Assembly (NCBI RefSeq): GCF_001544875.2
Contig: NZ_FCOA02000003.1
Location: forward strand, 532,456-596,455
Source: Caballeronia hypogeia
Lineage (GTDB): Bacteria; Pseudomonadota; Gammaproteobacteria; Burkholderiales; Burkholderiaceae
Reading direction: 5' to 3'
DNA length: 64,000 nt
A program made the position numbers and the translations under genes. The notes under the pieces were generated by a model that was not told where the DNA came from, ran no database searches, and was given only the letters and a program-made list of their open reading frames with translations. Of the stretch, positions 10,957 to 20,830 are shown in pieces (positions within the stretch are counted from its first letter, which is position 1; each line of letters opens with the position of its first letter).

Positions 10957-13260
10957 TTAATCCACTTCAATCGCTTCCGGATTCGGATTGCGCGGCGGCG
11001 CCGAGTTCTCGTCGAACGTCAGCTGAACCTTGTCGTCCGCATCGACATCGACTGTCACGCGACCGCCCGTGACAAGCTTGCCGAACAGCAGTTCGTCGGC
11101 CAGCGCACGCCGGATCGTGTCCTGGATCAGACGCTGCATCGGACGCGCACCCATGAGCGGATCGAAACCGTGCTTCGCGAGATGCTTGCGCAGCGCGTCG
11201 GTAAAGACCGCATCGACCTTCTTCTCGTGCAACTGATCTTCCAGCTGCATGAGGAACTTGTCGACCACGCGCAGGATGATTTCCTCGTCCAGCGAACGGA
11301 AGCTGATGATCGCATCCAGACGGTTGCGGAACTCAGGCGTGAACATGCGCTTGATGTCGGCCATTTCGTCGCCCGACTCGCGGCGCGACGTGAAACCGAT
11401 CACCGCCTTGCCCATTGCCTCCGCGCCCGCGTTCGTCGTCATGATGATGATGACGTTGCGGAAATCCGCCTTGCGTCCGTTGTTGTCCGTCAGCGTGCCG
11501 TGGTCCATCACCTGCAAGAGCACGTTATAGATGTCCGGATGCGCCTTCTCGATTTCGTCGAGCAGCAGCACGCAATGCGGCTTCTTCGTGACGGCTTCGG
11601 TCAGCAGACCGCCCTGATCGAAACCGACGTAGCCCGGCGGCGCGCCGATCAGACGGCTCACCGCATGACGCTCCATGTACTCCGACATGTCGAAGCGCAG
11701 CAGTTCAATGCCGAGCGTGAACGCCAGTTGCTTCGCGACCTCGGTCTTGCCGACACCGGTAGGCCCGGAGAACAGGAACGCGCCGATTGGCTTGTCGAGC
11801 TTGCCGAGACCCGCGCGCGCCATCTTGATCGAAGCCGACAGCGCGTCGATGGCCGGGTCCTGCCCGAACACGACAGCCTTCAGATCGCGATCGAGAGTCT
11901 GGAGCTTGCTGCGGTCGTCCTGCGACACGCTTTGCGCCGGCACGCGCGCGATCTTCGAGATGATCTCTTCGATCTCGCTCTTGCCGATGGTCTTCTTCTG
12001 CTTCGACTTCGGCAGGATGCGTTGCGCCGCGCCCGCTTCGTCGATCACGTCGATCGCCTTGTCCGGCAGATGGCGATCCGTGATGAAGCGTGCCGACAGT
12101 TCCGCCGCCGCCGACAGCGCACCCGACGAGTACTTCACGCCGTGATGCTCTTCGAAGCGCGTCTTGAGGCCGCGCAGAATCGCGATCGTCTGCTCGACCG
12201 AAGGCTCGGTGACATCGACCTTCTGGAAGCGACGGGACAGCGCCGCGTCTTTCTCGAAGATGCCGCGATATTCCGTGAACGTGGTAGCTCCGATGCACTT
12301 CAACTGACCCGACGACAACGCCGGCTTCAGCAGGTTCGATGCATCGAGCGTGCCGCCCGAAGCCGCGCCCGCGCCGATCAGCGTATGAATTTCGTCGATG
12401 AACAGAATGGCGTGCGGACGCTCCTTCAATTCCTTCAGCACCGTCTTGAGACGCTGTTCGAAATCGCCGCGATACTTCGTGCCCGCGAGCAGCGCGCCCA
12501 TGTCGAGCGAGTAGACCTGCGCGTCCGCGAGAATGTCCGGCACTTCGCCGCGCGTGATACGCCACGCGAGGCCTTCGGCGATCGCGGTCTTGCCCACGCC
12601 GGCTTCACCGACGAGCAGCGGGTTGTTCTTGCGACGGCGGCACAGGACCTGCACGACGCGCTCGACTTCCAGTTCGCGGCCGATCAGCGGATCGATCTTG
12701 CCATCCTTGGCGAGCTGGTTGAGGTTCTGCGTGAACTGCGCGAGCGGCGTTTCCTTCTGCGCGGCAGCGTCTTCCGATTCGGGATTCGCTTCGCTGTTCG
12801 TCTTGGCGGCGTCGCCATTGTTCGTCTTGGCGATACCGTGCGAAATGAAATTCACGACATCCAGACGCGTCACGCCCTGTTGCTGCAGGTAGTAGACCGC
12901 GTGCGAGTCCTTCTCGCCGAAGATCGCGACCAGCACGTTGGCGCCGGTCACTTCCTTCTTGCCGTTCGAGGTCGATTGCACGTGCATGATCGCGCGCTGG
13001 ATCACGCGCTGGAAACCAAGCGTCGGCTGAGTATCGACGTCGTCCGTGCCCGGCACGGTCGGCGTGTTGTCATGAATGAAATTGCGCAGGTTCTGACGCA
13101 AATCTTCAATGTTGGCTGCGCAGGCGCGCAACACTTCAGCGGCGGTCGGATTGTCCAACAGGGCGAGCAGCAGATGCTCGACCGTTATGAACTCGTGCCG
13201 CGCCTGACGTGCTTCCATAAACGCCATGTGCAGACTGACTTCCAGTTCCTGGGCAATCAT
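10957..13260 (-). CDS. clpA: ATP-dependent Clp protease ATP-binding subunit ClpA
   Basis: AAA+ unfoldase that feeds substrates, including N-degron proteins brought by ClpS, into ClpP. The 767-residue protein has an N-terminal Clp repeat domain (about 1-145) and two ATPase domains with Walker A motifs GEAGVGKT and [10 protein letters not shown]. Walker B stretches are LFIDEIHTL and [10 protein letters not shown] linker around residues 150-175 is rich in Asn, Glu and Ala. The start at 13260 ([10 protein letters not shown]) overlaps the clpS stop by ATGA and matches E. coli ClpA (758 residues); an upstream in-frame codon at 13278 lies inside clpS and is rejected. Confidence 0.97.
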   Translation of the reverse strand: MIAQELEVSLHMAFMEARQARHEFITVEHLLLALLDNPTAAEVLRACAANIEDLRQNLRNFIHDNTPTVPGTDDVDTQPTLGFQRVIQRAIMHVQSTSNGKKEVTGANVLVAIFGEKDSHAVYYLQQQGVTRLDVVNFISHGIAKTNNGDAAKTNSEANPESEDAAAQKETPLAQFTQNLNQLAKDGKIDPLIGRELEVERVVQVLCRRRKNNPLLVGEAGVGKTAIAEGLAWRITRGEVPDILADAQVYSLDMGALLAGTKYRGDFEQRLKTVLKELKERPHAILFIDEIHTLIGAGAASGGTLDASNLLKPALSSGQLKCIGATTFTEYRGIFEKDAALSRRFQKVDVTEPSVEQTIAILRGLKTRFEEHHGVKYSSGALSAAAELSARFITDRHLPDKAIDVIDEAGAAQRILPKSKQKKTIGKSEIEEIISKIARVPAQSVSQDDRSKLQTLDRDLKAVVFGQDPAIDALSASIKMARAGLGKLDKPIGAFLFSGPTGVGKTEVAKQLAFTLGIELLRFDMSEYMERHAVSRLIGAPPGYVGFDQGGLLTEAVTKKPHCVLLLDEIEKAHPDIYNVLLQVMDHGTLTDNNGRKADFRNVIIIMTTNAGAEAMGKAVIGFTSRRESGDEMADIKRMFTPEFRNRLDAIISFRSLDEEIILRVVDKFLMQLEDQLHEKKVDAVFTDALRKHLAKHGFDPLMGARPMQRLIQDTIRRALADELLFGKLVTGGRVTVDVDADDKVQLTFDENSAPPRNPNPEAIEVD

Positions 13261-13571
13261 GCTTCCTCCATCACGCACTGCAACGGGTGCCCCGCTTGCC
13301 GTGCATGGCTAACGACTTGCTCAACTTTGGTCGACGCAATATCCCGCGTGTAGACCCCACAAACTCCCCTGCCTTCGCGATGAACCTTGAGCATGATCTG
13401 CGTCGCAGTCTCACGATCCTTATTGAAGTATTCCTGCACGACCATCACAACGAATTCCATCGGCGTGAAGTCGTCATTCAGCAGCACCACTTTGTACATG
13501 GCCGGCTTCTTGAGCTTTTGCTCCTGCCGCTCCAGTACCGTGCCATCCTGCTTGTTGGGATTGATCGCCAT
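13257..13571 (-). CDS. clpS: ATP-dependent Clp protease adaptor ClpS
   Basis: Adaptor that recognises N-degron substrates and delivers them to ClpA. The 104-residue protein has the conserved core [20 protein letters not shown], where the Asn-Asp-Asp and hydrophobic residues shape the N-end pocket, and a later [15 protein letters not shown] helix-turn. The N-terminal ~25 residues are charged and probably flexible. It is first in a clpS-clpA operon with a 4-bp overlap. Confidence 0.97.
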   Translation of the reverse strand: MAINPNKQDGTVLERQEQKLKKPAMYKVVLLNDDFTPMEFVVMVVQEYFNKDRETATQIMLKVHREGRGVCGVYTRDIASTKVEQVVSHARQAGHPLQCVMEEA

Positions 13572-14095
13572 ACACCCATTCTAAACAACACGGACGCCCT
13601 CGCAATCACCGCTCCAGCACCGACCGCCCGGTCGGAATGAAACGCTGAAACAGCTGTTACGCAACTGACGTCCATCGAATCCTGCCGCCGCCCAAAGGTT
13701 TCGGCGCGGCCCGCTTGCATCTCGTCGAAACCAGTATCGCACAGCTTCAAAAAAAACTGACCGGGCGCTGGGTACGGCGAGCCGGCGGTATCACACAAGT
13801 GAGTCGATTATGCGACTTTTCAAGATGGCGTGCTTGGACGGCAGCGCACACGCAAAGCAGGAATTACCCTACGAATGTGCTCTTTGCAACGAGCTTAACG
13901 GCCATCTCAAAATTTCCTTGACACTCGATTTAAGAGATTTAACAATCAAACTGGCACTTTTTTCCGGGGGCCAACCTTCGACGAAAAAAAAGGCCGAGGT
14001 GAGCTTGTGAGGAGGTGGCGGTTCACAATGTGGGGTGGCCGTCGAGCTTTTCCGAGCGTGCTCAGGTTGCGACGAGAGTTAGAGGGGAAGTACGA
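13572..14095. other. 524-bp intergenic region holding the csp leader
   Basis: Between the divergent clpS and csp genes I see no convincing coding frame. The left part should carry the clpS promoter. The right part is AT-richer than the flanks and holds a consensus -35 hexamer at 13918. Transcription from there would give a leader of roughly 145 bases before the csp start, which resembles the long structured leaders of cold-shock mRNAs. A purine-rich ribosome site (GAGGGGAAG) stands just before 14096. Confidence 0.5.
13918..13946 (+). promoter_or_regulatory. Candidate promoter of the cold-shock gene
   Basis: A perfect TTGACA at 13918-13923 is followed 16-17 bp later by a weak -10-like TAACAAT. 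The -35 match is strong, the -10 poor, so the exact start site is uncertain. Confidence 0.4.
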
Positions 14096-14302
14096 ATGTC
14101 TACTGGTACGGTCAAGTGGTTCAACGACGCGAAAGGCTACGGATTCATCACGCCCGATGAGGGCGGCGAAGATCTGTTTGCACATTTCTCGGCGATTCAA
14201 ATGAACGGTTTCAAGACGCTCAAAGAAGGCCAGAAGGTCAGCTTCGAGATCGTCCAGGGACCGAAGGGCAAGCAAGCTTCGAACATCCAGGACGCCGTCT
14301 GA
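14096..14302 (+). CDS. Cold-shock-domain protein (CspA family)
   Basis: Small nucleic-acid chaperone that melts mRNA structure. The 68-residue protein is one OB-fold with [15 protein letters not shown] carrying RNP1 (KGYGFI) and RNP2 seen as DLFAHF. The start at 14096 (MSTGTVKWF) follows a purine-rich ribosome site and fits the usual 67-70 residues. Burkholderias carry several csp paralogues, so cold induction of this copy is not assured. Its position next to clpS and its long leader favour strong, regulated expression. A clear terminator follows at 14328. Confidence 0.95.
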   Translation: MSTGTVKWFNDAKGYGFITPDEGGEDLFAHFSAIQMNGFKTLKEGQKVSFEIVQGPKGKQASNIQDAV

Positions 14303-14327
14303 CCGTTCGATCGCACTTTGCCTCGTG

Positions 14328-14356
14328 AAACCCGGCCCTCGTGCCGGGTTTTTTTG
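14328..14356 (+). terminator. Intrinsic terminator of the cold-shock gene
   Basis: Nine-base stem AAACCCGGC/GCCGGGTTT (14328-14336 with 14343-14351), 6-base loop, ending in a run of T. Confidence 0.9.
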
Positions 14357-14403
14357 CGCCCGCCGCTATCTCATCGCTGCCTCATATATGAGGCGGACAC
14401 GCC

Positions 14404-14447
14404 AGATAAAAACCCCGGAAAGCGTAGGCCTTCCGGGGTTTTTATCT
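14404..14447. terminator. Long bidirectional hairpin downstream of icd
   Basis: Perfect 17-bp inverted repeat (14404-14420 with 14431-14447) with a 10-base loop. A-rich and T-rich arms at its outer ends make it a good terminator in both directions; it mainly serves the leftward icd gene. Confidence 0.88.
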
Positions 14448-14471
14448 GTCACTTCGAATAGCGGTGAGTCC

Positions 14472-15728
14472 TCACATATTTTCGATCATCACCTCTCCGA
14501 AGCCCGAGCACGACACCTGCGTCGCGCCTTCCATCAGGCGCGCGAAGTCGTAGGTGACGCGCTTCGAAAGAATCGACTGCTCCATCGACGCAATGATGCG
14601 ATCCGCGGCCTCGAACCAGCCCAGATGACGCAGCATCATTTCAGCCGAGAGGATCTCGGAGCCGGGATTCACGTAATCCTTGCCCGCATACTTCGGCGCC
14701 GTGCCGTGCGTGGCTTCGAACATCGCCACGGAGTCCGACATGTTCGCGCCGGGCGCGATGCCGATGCCGCCTACCTGCGCCGCGAGCGCGTCCGAGATGT
14801 AGTCGCCGTTCAGGTTGAGTGTGGCGATCACGTCGTATTCGGCCGGGCGCAGCAGGATTTGCTGGAGGAACGCATCGGCGATCACGTCCTTCACGACGAT
14901 ATCGCCGCCCGTCTTCGGATTCTTGACCTTCATCCACGGACCGCCGTCGATCAGCTCCGCGCCGAATTCCTTCTGCGCGAGCGCGTAGCCGTAGTCGCGG
15001 AACGCGCCTTCGGTGAACTTCATGATGTTGCCCTTGTGCACCAGCGTGACCGAGCGGCGCTCGTTGTCGATCGCATATTGGATCGCCTTGCGCACGAGCC
15101 GCTCCGTGCCCTCGCGCGACACCGGCTTGATGCCGAGTCCCGATGAATCCGGAAAGCGGATCTTCGTCACGCCCATCTCTTCGCGCAGGAACTTGATGAC
15201 CTTCTTCGCCTCGGGCGAATCCGCCGGCCATTCGACACCCGCGTAGATGTCCTCCGAGTTCTCGCGGAAGATCACCATGTCGATTTTCTCGGGCTCGCGC
15301 ACCGGCGACGGCACGCCCTTGAAGTAACGCACCGGACGCAAGCACACGTACAGATCGAGTTGTTGACGAAGCGCAACGTTTAACGATCGAATGCCGCCGC
15401 CGACGGGCGTCGTCAGCGGGCCCTTGATCGACACGACGTAATCCTTCACTGCGTCGAGCGTTTCGTCGGGCAGCCAGACGTCCGGGCCGTAGACGCGCGT
15501 CGCCTTTTCGCCGGCGAAGATTTCCATCCATTGAATCTTGCGCTTGCCGCCGTAGGCCTTCTCCACAGCCGCATCGACGACCTTGAGCATCACCGGCGTG
15601 ATGTCGACGCCCGTGCCGTCGCCCTCGATGTACGGGATGATCGGCTGATCCGAAACGTTGAGCGAGAAATCCGCGTTGACGGTGATCTTGTCACCGTCCG
15701 TCGGAACCTGGATGTGCTGATACGGCAT
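14472..15728 (-). CDS. icd: NADP-dependent isocitrate dehydrogenase
   Basis: TCA-cycle enzyme oxidising isocitrate to 2-oxoglutarate with NADP. The product is 418 residues (E. coli Icd 416). Seen: the substrate-binding [13 protein letters not shown] containing the regulatory serine, metal and substrate residues in [22 protein letters not shown], and the coenzyme region with HGTAPKYAG. The ATG at 15728 (MPYQHIQVP) is preceded by GGAG at good spacing; a TTG four codons upstream is in frame but unlikely. The gene is monocistronic, ended by the long hairpin at 14404-14447, and divergent from the pseudouridine synthase gene. Confidence 0.97.
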   Translation of the reverse strand: MPYQHIQVPTDGDKITVNADFSLNVSDQPIIPYIEGDGTGVDITPVMLKVVDAAVEKAYGGKRKIQWMEIFAGEKATRVYGPDVWLPDETLDAVKDYVVSIKGPLTTPVGGGIRSLNVALRQQLDLYVCLRPVRYFKGVPSPVREPEKIDMVIFRENSEDIYAGVEWPADSPEAKKVIKFLREEMGVTKIRFPDSSGLGIKPVSREGTERLVRKAIQYAIDNERRSVTLVHKGNIMKFTEGAFRDYGYALAQKEFGAELIDGGPWMKVKNPKTGGDIVVKDVIADAFLQQILLRPAEYDVIATLNLNGDYISDALAAQVGGIGIAPGANMSDSVAMFEATHGTAPKYAGKDYVNPGSEILSAEMMLRHLGWFEAADRIIASMEQSILSKRVTYDFARLMEGATQVSCSGFGEVMIENM

Positions 15729-15909
15729 GGTCGACTCCAAAGAAGGCCGGCTTGAATGGAAGCAAACTGCTAACTGTATGAACAGGGCTGCGCCGCGCGA
15801 TGCGGTGAGAACATCATTCTAACCATGCCAGCCCGCCACAGCGCGCCCGGACAGGCCCGGCGCATGCATTAAGATGCCGCATCCGGTCAAGCACCACGCG
15901 GTTCTCTGA

Positions 15910-16485
15910 ATGTCACTCATCGCCCTCAACAAGCCCTTCGGCACCATCTGCCAGTTCTCCGCGCATGAATCGCGCGCGTCGCTCGGGGATTGGGTGAAGA
16001 CGCCGGGCGTCTATCCCGCCGGCCGGCTGGACGCCGACAGCGAAGGCCTGCTCCTGCTCACCGATGACGGCGCATTGCAGGCGCGCATCGCGGAGCCGCG
16101 TCACAAGCTCGTCAAGCGCTATTGGGCGCAAGTGGAAGGCGCACCCGATGACGCGACGCTCGCGCACCTTGCTAAAGGCGTCGATCTCGGCGACTACGTG
16201 ACGCGCCCCTGCCGCACGGCGTTCGTCGATGAACACGACATCGGAGCGCTCTGGCCGCGCAATCCGCCGATCCGCTATCGCGCCGCCATTCCGACGACCT
16301 GGATCGAGCTCGCCATCACCGAAGGCAAGAACCGTCAGGTGCGGCGCATGACAGCGGCCGTCGGTTACCCGACCTTGCGGCTCGTGCGTGTCGCGATCGG
16401 CGCGCTCGACATCTTCGCCCTCGAACTCGCGCCGGGCGAGTGCACGGAGGTCGCGCCGCGCGCGCCGTGGCAGCGCGTTGGGTGA
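15910..16485 (+). CDS. 23S rRNA pseudouridine synthase (RluE-like, RsuA/RluE family)
   Basis: Isomerises a uridine in 23S rRNA to pseudouridine. The 191-residue catalytic domain has the family motif with the catalytic Asp in VYPAGRLDADSEGLLLLTDDG and the KRYWAQVEG and EGKNRQVRRMTAAVG stretches. There is no N-terminal S4 domain, which distinguishes RluE-type enzymes from RsuA and RluB and fits the length. The E. coli rluE gene is also divergent from icd, and that conserved neighbourhood is seen here, which supports the RluE call. Confidence 0.88.
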   Translation: MSLIALNKPFGTICQFSAHESRASLGDWVKTPGVYPAGRLDADSEGLLLLTDDGALQARIAEPRHKLVKRYWAQVEGAPDDATLAHLAKGVDLGDYVTRPCRTAFVDEHDIGALWPRNPPIRYRAAIPTTWIELAITEGKNRQVRRMTAAVGYPTLRLVRVAIGALDIFALELAPGECTEVAPRAPWQRVG

Positions 16486-16883
16486 ATTGCATTCAACTAT
16501 CTTGAAAATGAGCAACGCAGCTTCGTTTAGTTCGATGCGCTTAAACGTCGTGTCATGAAGATCGGCTAGTGCATAAACGGTCACGAATCGGCCGCGAATA
16601 ACTTTTTTGGTCTGCTGCGCAATTCTTCTTGAATCGGCGTCAACCGACTCCTCGCACGATGCGTTAAGGACCTCAGATGCCGCATAAAGCTATCCGGCAT
16701 GAGCGAATTGCCGATTACAACAACCTGTGTGCTCCAGGGAGTTTGAAAGGTTCAAGCGTTCACAGTCGTATCGAAAACAAATTAATCGATACGACTGTCA
16801 ACCGAAAGGTAGGTGGCTCGTTTACCGACATGACTCATTGACCGGGTCGTTTGGTTAATCAACTCAAGCTAAAGGGTTCACAA
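16486..16883. other. 398-bp intergenic region with inverted repeat
   Basis: No coding frame of weight. It holds a perfect 12-bp inverted repeat at 16762-16798 and leads to the small secreted protein gene, with AAAGGG as ribosome site at 16871-16876. Base composition is lower in GC than the flanking genes. It may contain a leader RNA or regulatory protein sites; neither can be decided from sequence. Confidence 0.4.
16762..16798. repeat. Perfect 12-bp inverted repeat, 13-bp AT-rich spacer
   Basis: ACAGTCGTATCG at 16762-16773 pairs with CGATACGACTGT at 16787-16798. There is no T-tract, so a terminator is unlikely; it is a candidate operator or RNA stem ~85 bp before the next start codon. Confidence 0.6.
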
Positions 16884-17090
16884 ATGAACAAACTGATCGC
16901 TGCTCTCGTCGCTGGCCTGTTCGCAACGGCTGCTTTCGCACAAGAAGCTTCGGCACCGGCCGCTGCTGCTCCGGCAGCTGCTGCTTCGTCGGCTCACAAG
17001 TCGTCGGCTCACAAGAAGTCGCACAAGAAGTCGCACAAGTCGTCGAAGAAGGCTGCTTCGGCACCGGAAGCCGCTTCGGCAGCTCAGTAA
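16884..17090 (+). CDS. Small secreted Ala-rich, Lys/His/Ser-repeat protein, function unknown
   Basis: A 68-residue protein with a clear signal peptide (MNKLIAALVAGLFATAAFA) and probable cleavage after AFA. The mature part is low complexity: an Ala/Pro stretch, then short SAHK and KSHK repeats that make it very basic with several histidines, then an Ala-rich end. Similar small periplasmic proteins are common and unnamed in burkholderias. The start at 16884 has AAAGGG seven bases upstream. It stands alone, between an inverted repeat and a strong terminator. Metal or polyanion binding would fit the composition but is only inference. Confidence 0.75.
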   Translation: MNKLIAALVAGLFATAAFAQEASAPAAAAPAAAASSAHKSSAHKKSHKKSHKSSKKAASAPEAASAAQ

Positions 17091-17152
17091 GTTCGTTGTA
17101 AGAGGCGGTATAGCGAAGTCAAGAACGAGCGTTACCGCCGTCTTAACGGCGT

Positions 17153-17190
17153 TGAAGGGCAGATGGCCGCGAGGCGTCTGCCCTTTTGTT
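17153..17190 (+). terminator. Intrinsic terminator after the small secreted protein gene
   Basis: Stem AAGGGCAGA/TCTGCCCTT (17155-17163 with 17177-17185) followed by TTGTTTT. Confidence 0.85.
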
Positions 17191-17296
17191 TTGCCTCGGC
17201 GCTTCGAGTAACATGCCGGGGCTTTGCCGGAGTTTCTCCGGCGGACTCATTCGCTTGAATCAATCGGTTGGATCGCTTAGAGAAGGGAGCATCGTC

Positions 17297-17809
17297 GTGA
17301 ATCTTGTATCTCGTATCCGGAATCAGCGGCAGAGTCTCGGCCGTGCATTGCGCGCATGCGTGCTCGCGCTCGCACTGCCGTTCGCCGCGTTCCCGCTCGC
17401 GCAAGCGCAGACGATGCCGCCGGGCGCGAAGCAGCCATCCGACTTTCCCCGCGCGAAGCTCACCGCCGGCATGTACGTGATCGACGCCGCCGTCGCCGCG
17501 AACGACGCCGATCGCGAGCAAGGGCTCATGTATCGCACCAAGCTCGGCGCGAACGAAGGCATGCTGTTCGTCTTCAACGAAAATGCCGTGCACTGCTTCT
17601 GGATGAAGAACACGCTGATCCCGCTCTCGATCGCGTTCATTCGCGCGGACGGCACCGTGACCGACATCGACGAGATGCAGGCCGAGACCGAAAACAATCA
17701 TTGCCCGCGCAACAACGGCGTCTACGCGCTCGAAATGTCCAAGGGCTGGTTCACCGCGAAGGGCATCAAGCCGGGCATGCAGATCAAGGGCTTGCCGCAG
17801 CCGCAGTGA
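17297..17809 (+). CDS. DUF192 family exported protein
   Basis: A 170-residue protein with an N-terminal signal sequence (hydrophobic stretch at residues 20-37 ending AQAQ) and a DUF192 domain: DREQGLMYRTKL, EGMLFVF, the conserved HCFWMKNTLIPLSIAFI and YALEMSKGWF. The fold is known but the function is not established. The GTG at 17297 is chosen because AGAAGGGAG lies just upstream and the signal peptide then starts properly. It is monocistronic with its own terminator at 17838. The location should be periplasmic. Confidence 0.88.
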   Translation: MNLVSRIRNQRQSLGRALRACVLALALPFAAFPLAQAQTMPPGAKQPSDFPRAKLTAGMYVIDAAVAANDADREQGLMYRTKLGANEGMLFVFNENAVHCFWMKNTLIPLSIAFIRADGTVTDIDEMQAETENNHCPRNNGVYALEMSKGWFTAKGIKPGMQIKGLPQPQ

Positions 17810-17837
17810 GCCTCCGGACGCATTCGCATCGACTGAG

Positions 17838-17866
17838 AAAACCGGCGTGTGGCGCCGGTTTTTTTT
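17838..17866 (+). terminator. Intrinsic terminator after the DUF192 gene
   Basis: Ten-base stem AAAACCGGCG/CGCCGGTTTT (17838-17847 with 17853-17862) followed by more T residues. Confidence 0.9.
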
Positions 17867-18012
17867 CGCCTGCGCGCGCCGCGGCGCGACCTCTCGCGGG
17901 CTGGCAGGATTCCTGCAAAGAGCTTGCCGACGCGCTATCCTAAAAAGATTCAGCGCGACGCTCTCGCGTTGCTTCAAACACGCCGCGCTGACTTTATCCA
18001 CAGGAGGTTCAC

Positions 18013-20118
18013 GTGCCCCGCAAGACTCCCATCGAGCGCTATCGGAACATTGGAATTAGCGCTCACATCGATGCCGGCAAAACCACGACTACCGAGCGCA
18101 TCCTTTTCTACACCGGCGTGACGCACAAGATCGGCGAAGTGCACGACGGCGCGGCTACGATGGACTGGATGGAGCAGGAGCAAGAGCGCGGCATCACGAT
18201 CACCTCCGCCGCTACGACGGCCTTCTGGAAGGGCATGGCCGGCAACTATCCCGAGCATCGCATCAACATCATCGATACGCCGGGACACGTGGACTTCACC
18301 ATCGAAGTCGAGCGCTCCATGCGCGTGCTCGACGGCGCGTGCATGGTCTACGACTCGGTCGGCGGCGTGCAGCCGCAATCGGAAACCGTGTGGCGTCAGG
18401 CGAACAAGTACAAGGTGCCGCGCATTGCGTTCGTCAACAAGATGGACCGCGTCGGCGCGGACTTTTTCCGCGTGCAGCGGCAGATCGGCGAGCGTCTGAA
18501 GGGCGTCGCCGTGCCGATCCAGATTCCCATCGGCGCGGAAGACCACTTTCAGGGCGTGGTCGATCTCGTGAAGATGAAGGCGATCGTCTGGGACGACGAG
18601 AGCCAGGGCATCAAGTTCAGCTACGAGGAGATTCCCGACAACCTCAAGGAGCTCGCGCATGAATGGCGCGAAAAGATGGTCGAGGCCGCGGCGGAATCGA
18701 GCGAAGAGCTGCTCGAGAAGTATCTGGAAGACCACGAGAGCCTGACGGAAGACGAGATCAAGGCGGCGATCCGCAAGCGCACCATCGCCAACGAGATCGT
18801 GCCGATGCTCTGCGGCAGCGCGTTCAAGAACAAGGGCGTGCAGGCCATGCTCGACGCCGTGATCGACTACCTGCCCTCGCCCGTCGACGTGCCCGCGATT
18901 CTCGGCCACACGGAAGACGACAAGGAAGCGGAACGTCATCCGAGCGACGACGAGCCGTTCTCCGCGCTCGCCTTCAAGATCATGACCGACCCGTTCGTCG
19001 GCCAGCTGATCTTCTTCCGGGTGTATTCGGGCGTGGTCGAATCGGGCGACACGGTCTTCAATCCGGTGAAGGACAAGAAGGAGCGGCTAGGGCGCATTCT
19101 GCAAATGCACGCGAACGAGCGCAAGGAAATCAAGGAGGTGCGCGCGGGCGACATCGCCGCCGCCGTCGGTCTCAAGGAAGCGACGACCGGCGACACGCTC
19201 TGCGATCCGGCGCACGTCATCATCCTCGAACGGATGATCTTCCCGGAGCCCGTGATCTCGCAGGCGGTCGAGCCGAAGACCAAGGCCGACCAGGAGAAGA
19301 TGGGCATCGCGCTGAATCGTCTCGCGCAGGAAGACCCGTCGTTCCGCGTCGCGACCGATGAGGAATCCGGCCAGACCATCATCTCCGGCATGGGCGAGCT
19401 GCACCTCGAAATTCTCGTCGACCGGATGAAGCGCGAGTTCAACGTCGAGGCGACGGTGGGCAAGCCGCAGGTCGCGTATCGCGAGACGGTGCGCAACAAG
19501 GTCGAGGACGTCGAAGGCAAGTTCGTCAAGCAATCGGGCGGACGCGGCCAATATGGTCACGCGGTGATCGCGCTGGAGCCGGACCCGGGCAAGGGCTACG
19601 AGTTCGTCGACCAGATCAAGGGCGGCGTGATTCCGCGCGAATTCATTCCGGCGGTCGACAAGGGTATTCAGGAAACGCTGAAGGCCGGTGTGCTCGCGGG
19701 TTATCCGGTCGTGGACGTGAAAGTGCGGCTGACTTTCGGTTCGTATCACGATGTCGACTCGAACGAAAACGCGTTTCGCATGGCCGGCTCGATCGCCTTC
19801 AAGGAAGCGATGCGGCGCGCCAAGCCGGTCCTGCTCGAACCGATGATGGCGGTCGAAGTCGAGACGCCCGAGGAATTCATGGGCAACGTGATGGGCGATC
19901 TGTCGGGCCGGCGCGGCATGGTGCAGGGAATGGAGGACATCGCGGGCGGTGGCGGCAAGCTGGTGCGCGCGGAAGTGCCGCTCGCGGAGATGTTCGGCTA
20001 CTCCACGTCGCTGCGCTCGCTCACGCAGGGCCGCGCCACCTACACGATGGAGTTCAAGCATTACGCCGAGACTCCGTCGAATGTGTCGGAGGCGATCATC
20101 AACTCGAAAGCGAAATGA
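18013..20118 (+). CDS. fusA: Elongation factor G (stand-alone copy)
   Basis: Ribosomal translocase and recycling GTPase. The full 701 residues carry the G domain with [11 protein letters not shown] (P-loop, residues 17-27), DTPGHVDF and NKMD, followed by domains II-V including GQYGHAVI and GRATYTMEF. The GTG start has a strong AGGAGG site ahead. In these bacteria a fusA normally sits in the str operon with rpsL, rpsG and tuf; this copy has none of those neighbours, so it is probably a second EF-G. Whether both are used in elongation or one in recycling cannot be read from sequence. Confidence 0.95.
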   Translation: MPRKTPIERYRNIGISAHIDAGKTTTTERILFYTGVTHKIGEVHDGAATMDWMEQEQERGITITSAATTAFWKGMAGNYPEHRINIIDTPGHVDFTIEVERSMRVLDGACMVYDSVGGVQPQSETVWRQANKYKVPRIAFVNKMDRVGADFFRVQRQIGERLKGVAVPIQIPIGAEDHFQGVVDLVKMKAIVWDDESQGIKFSYEEIPDNLKELAHEWREKMVEAAAESSEELLEKYLEDHESLTEDEIKAAIRKRTIANEIVPMLCGSAFKNKGVQAMLDAVIDYLPSPVDVPAILGHTEDDKEAERHPSDDEPFSALAFKIMTDPFVGQLIFFRVYSGVVESGDTVFNPVKDKKERLGRILQMHANERKEIKEVRAGDIAAAVGLKEATTGDTLCDPAHVIILERMIFPEPVISQAVEPKTKADQEKMGIALNRLAQEDPSFRVATDEESGQTIISGMGELHLEILVDRMKREFNVEATVGKPQVAYRETVRNKVEDVEGKFVKQSGGRGQYGHAVIALEPDPGKGYEFVDQIKGGVIPREFIPAVDKGIQETLKAGVLAGYPVVDVKVRLTFGSYHDVDSNENAFRMAGSIAFKEAMRRAKPVLLEPMMAVEVETPEEFMGNVMGDLSGRRGMVQGMEDIAGGGGKLVRAEVPLAEMFGYSTSLRSLTQGRATYTMEFKHYAETPSNVSEAIINSKAK

Positions 20119-20144
20119 TCCACGCCTGAAGCGTGTACTATCGG

Positions 20145-20185
20145 AAGTCCGTTGCGCGTCGGTTGGTGGCGGCAACGGACTTTTC
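20145..20185 (+). terminator. Candidate terminator after fusA
   Basis: Eleven-base stem AAGTCCGTTGC/GCAACGGACTT (20145-20155 with 20172-20182), 16-base loop, then TTTT-like tail. Confidence 0.75.
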
Positions 20186-20205
20186 ATATCCGCAGACGAA
20201 ACGAC

Positions 20206-20688
20206 ATGAGCGACGCACATCAGCACATCGATTGGCGCGAACACGGCGTCAAGGTCATCAAGGGCGATCAGCTCGACACCAACACCCCGCAGACGCCGGG
20301 CATGAACCGCGCGGCCGCGATCAACGCGGCGCGCGTCGGCGCGCAAAAGATCTGGGCCGGCACGGTCACGATCCATCCGAATGCCAAGACGGGCGCGCAT
20401 CATCATGGCGCGCTCGAGAGCGTCATCTATGTGGTGCGCGGGCAGGCGCGCATGCGCTGGGGCGAACACCTCGAATTCGTGGCCGAGGCCGGTCCCGGCG
20501 ACTTCATCTTCGTGCCGCCCTACGTGCCGCATCAGGAAATCAACGCCAGCACCGACGATCCGCTCGAATGCGTGCTCGTGCGCAGCGACAACGAAGCGGT
20601 CGTGGTGAACCTGAACATCGACGCGGTGGAGAAGCCCGAGGAAGTCTATTGGGTCGATCCGATTCACAAGCATCCTCACGATCATTGA
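20206..20688 (+). CDS. Cupin-domain protein
   Basis: A 160-residue single-domain cupin. Metal-binding motif 1 reads as GAHHHGALESVIYVVRG (two His and a Glu) and motif 2 as PGDFIFVPPYVPHQEIN with the third His. Such proteins may be metal-dependent dioxygenases, isomerases or sensors; the substrate is unknown. The start at 20206 (MSDAHQHIDW) is the first in frame that gives a compact cupin. It lies 142 bp before the peptide-type ABC importer on the same strand and may belong to the same function, though no shared motif proves it. Confidence 0.85.
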   Translation: MSDAHQHIDWREHGVKVIKGDQLDTNTPQTPGMNRAAAINAARVGAQKIWAGTVTIHPNAKTGAHHHGALESVIYVVRGQARMRWGEHLEFVAEAGPGDFIFVPPYVPHQEINASTDDPLECVLVRSDNEAVVVNLNIDAVEKPEEVYWVDPIHKHPHDH

Positions 20689-20830
20689 CGCGGGCGCGCG
20701 CCACGATGACGCGGCGCGTTCCTTGCTACCTACGCCTCGATGCGCCGCGTGATCAATGCAACGACGCAAGCGGCGCGGTCGAGCCGTTCGCGCGTGGCGA
20801 CGGCAAGCACAACTACAACGGAAAGCACCG

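Noticed and set aside
11170..13353. A 727-codon open frame opposite clpA and clpS
   Set aside because: Shadow of the clpSA genes, no recognisable domain.
13810..14010. A 66-codon frame in the csp leader with a Cys-x-x-Cys
   Set aside because: No ribosome site, no codon bias, lies across the predicted csp promoter.
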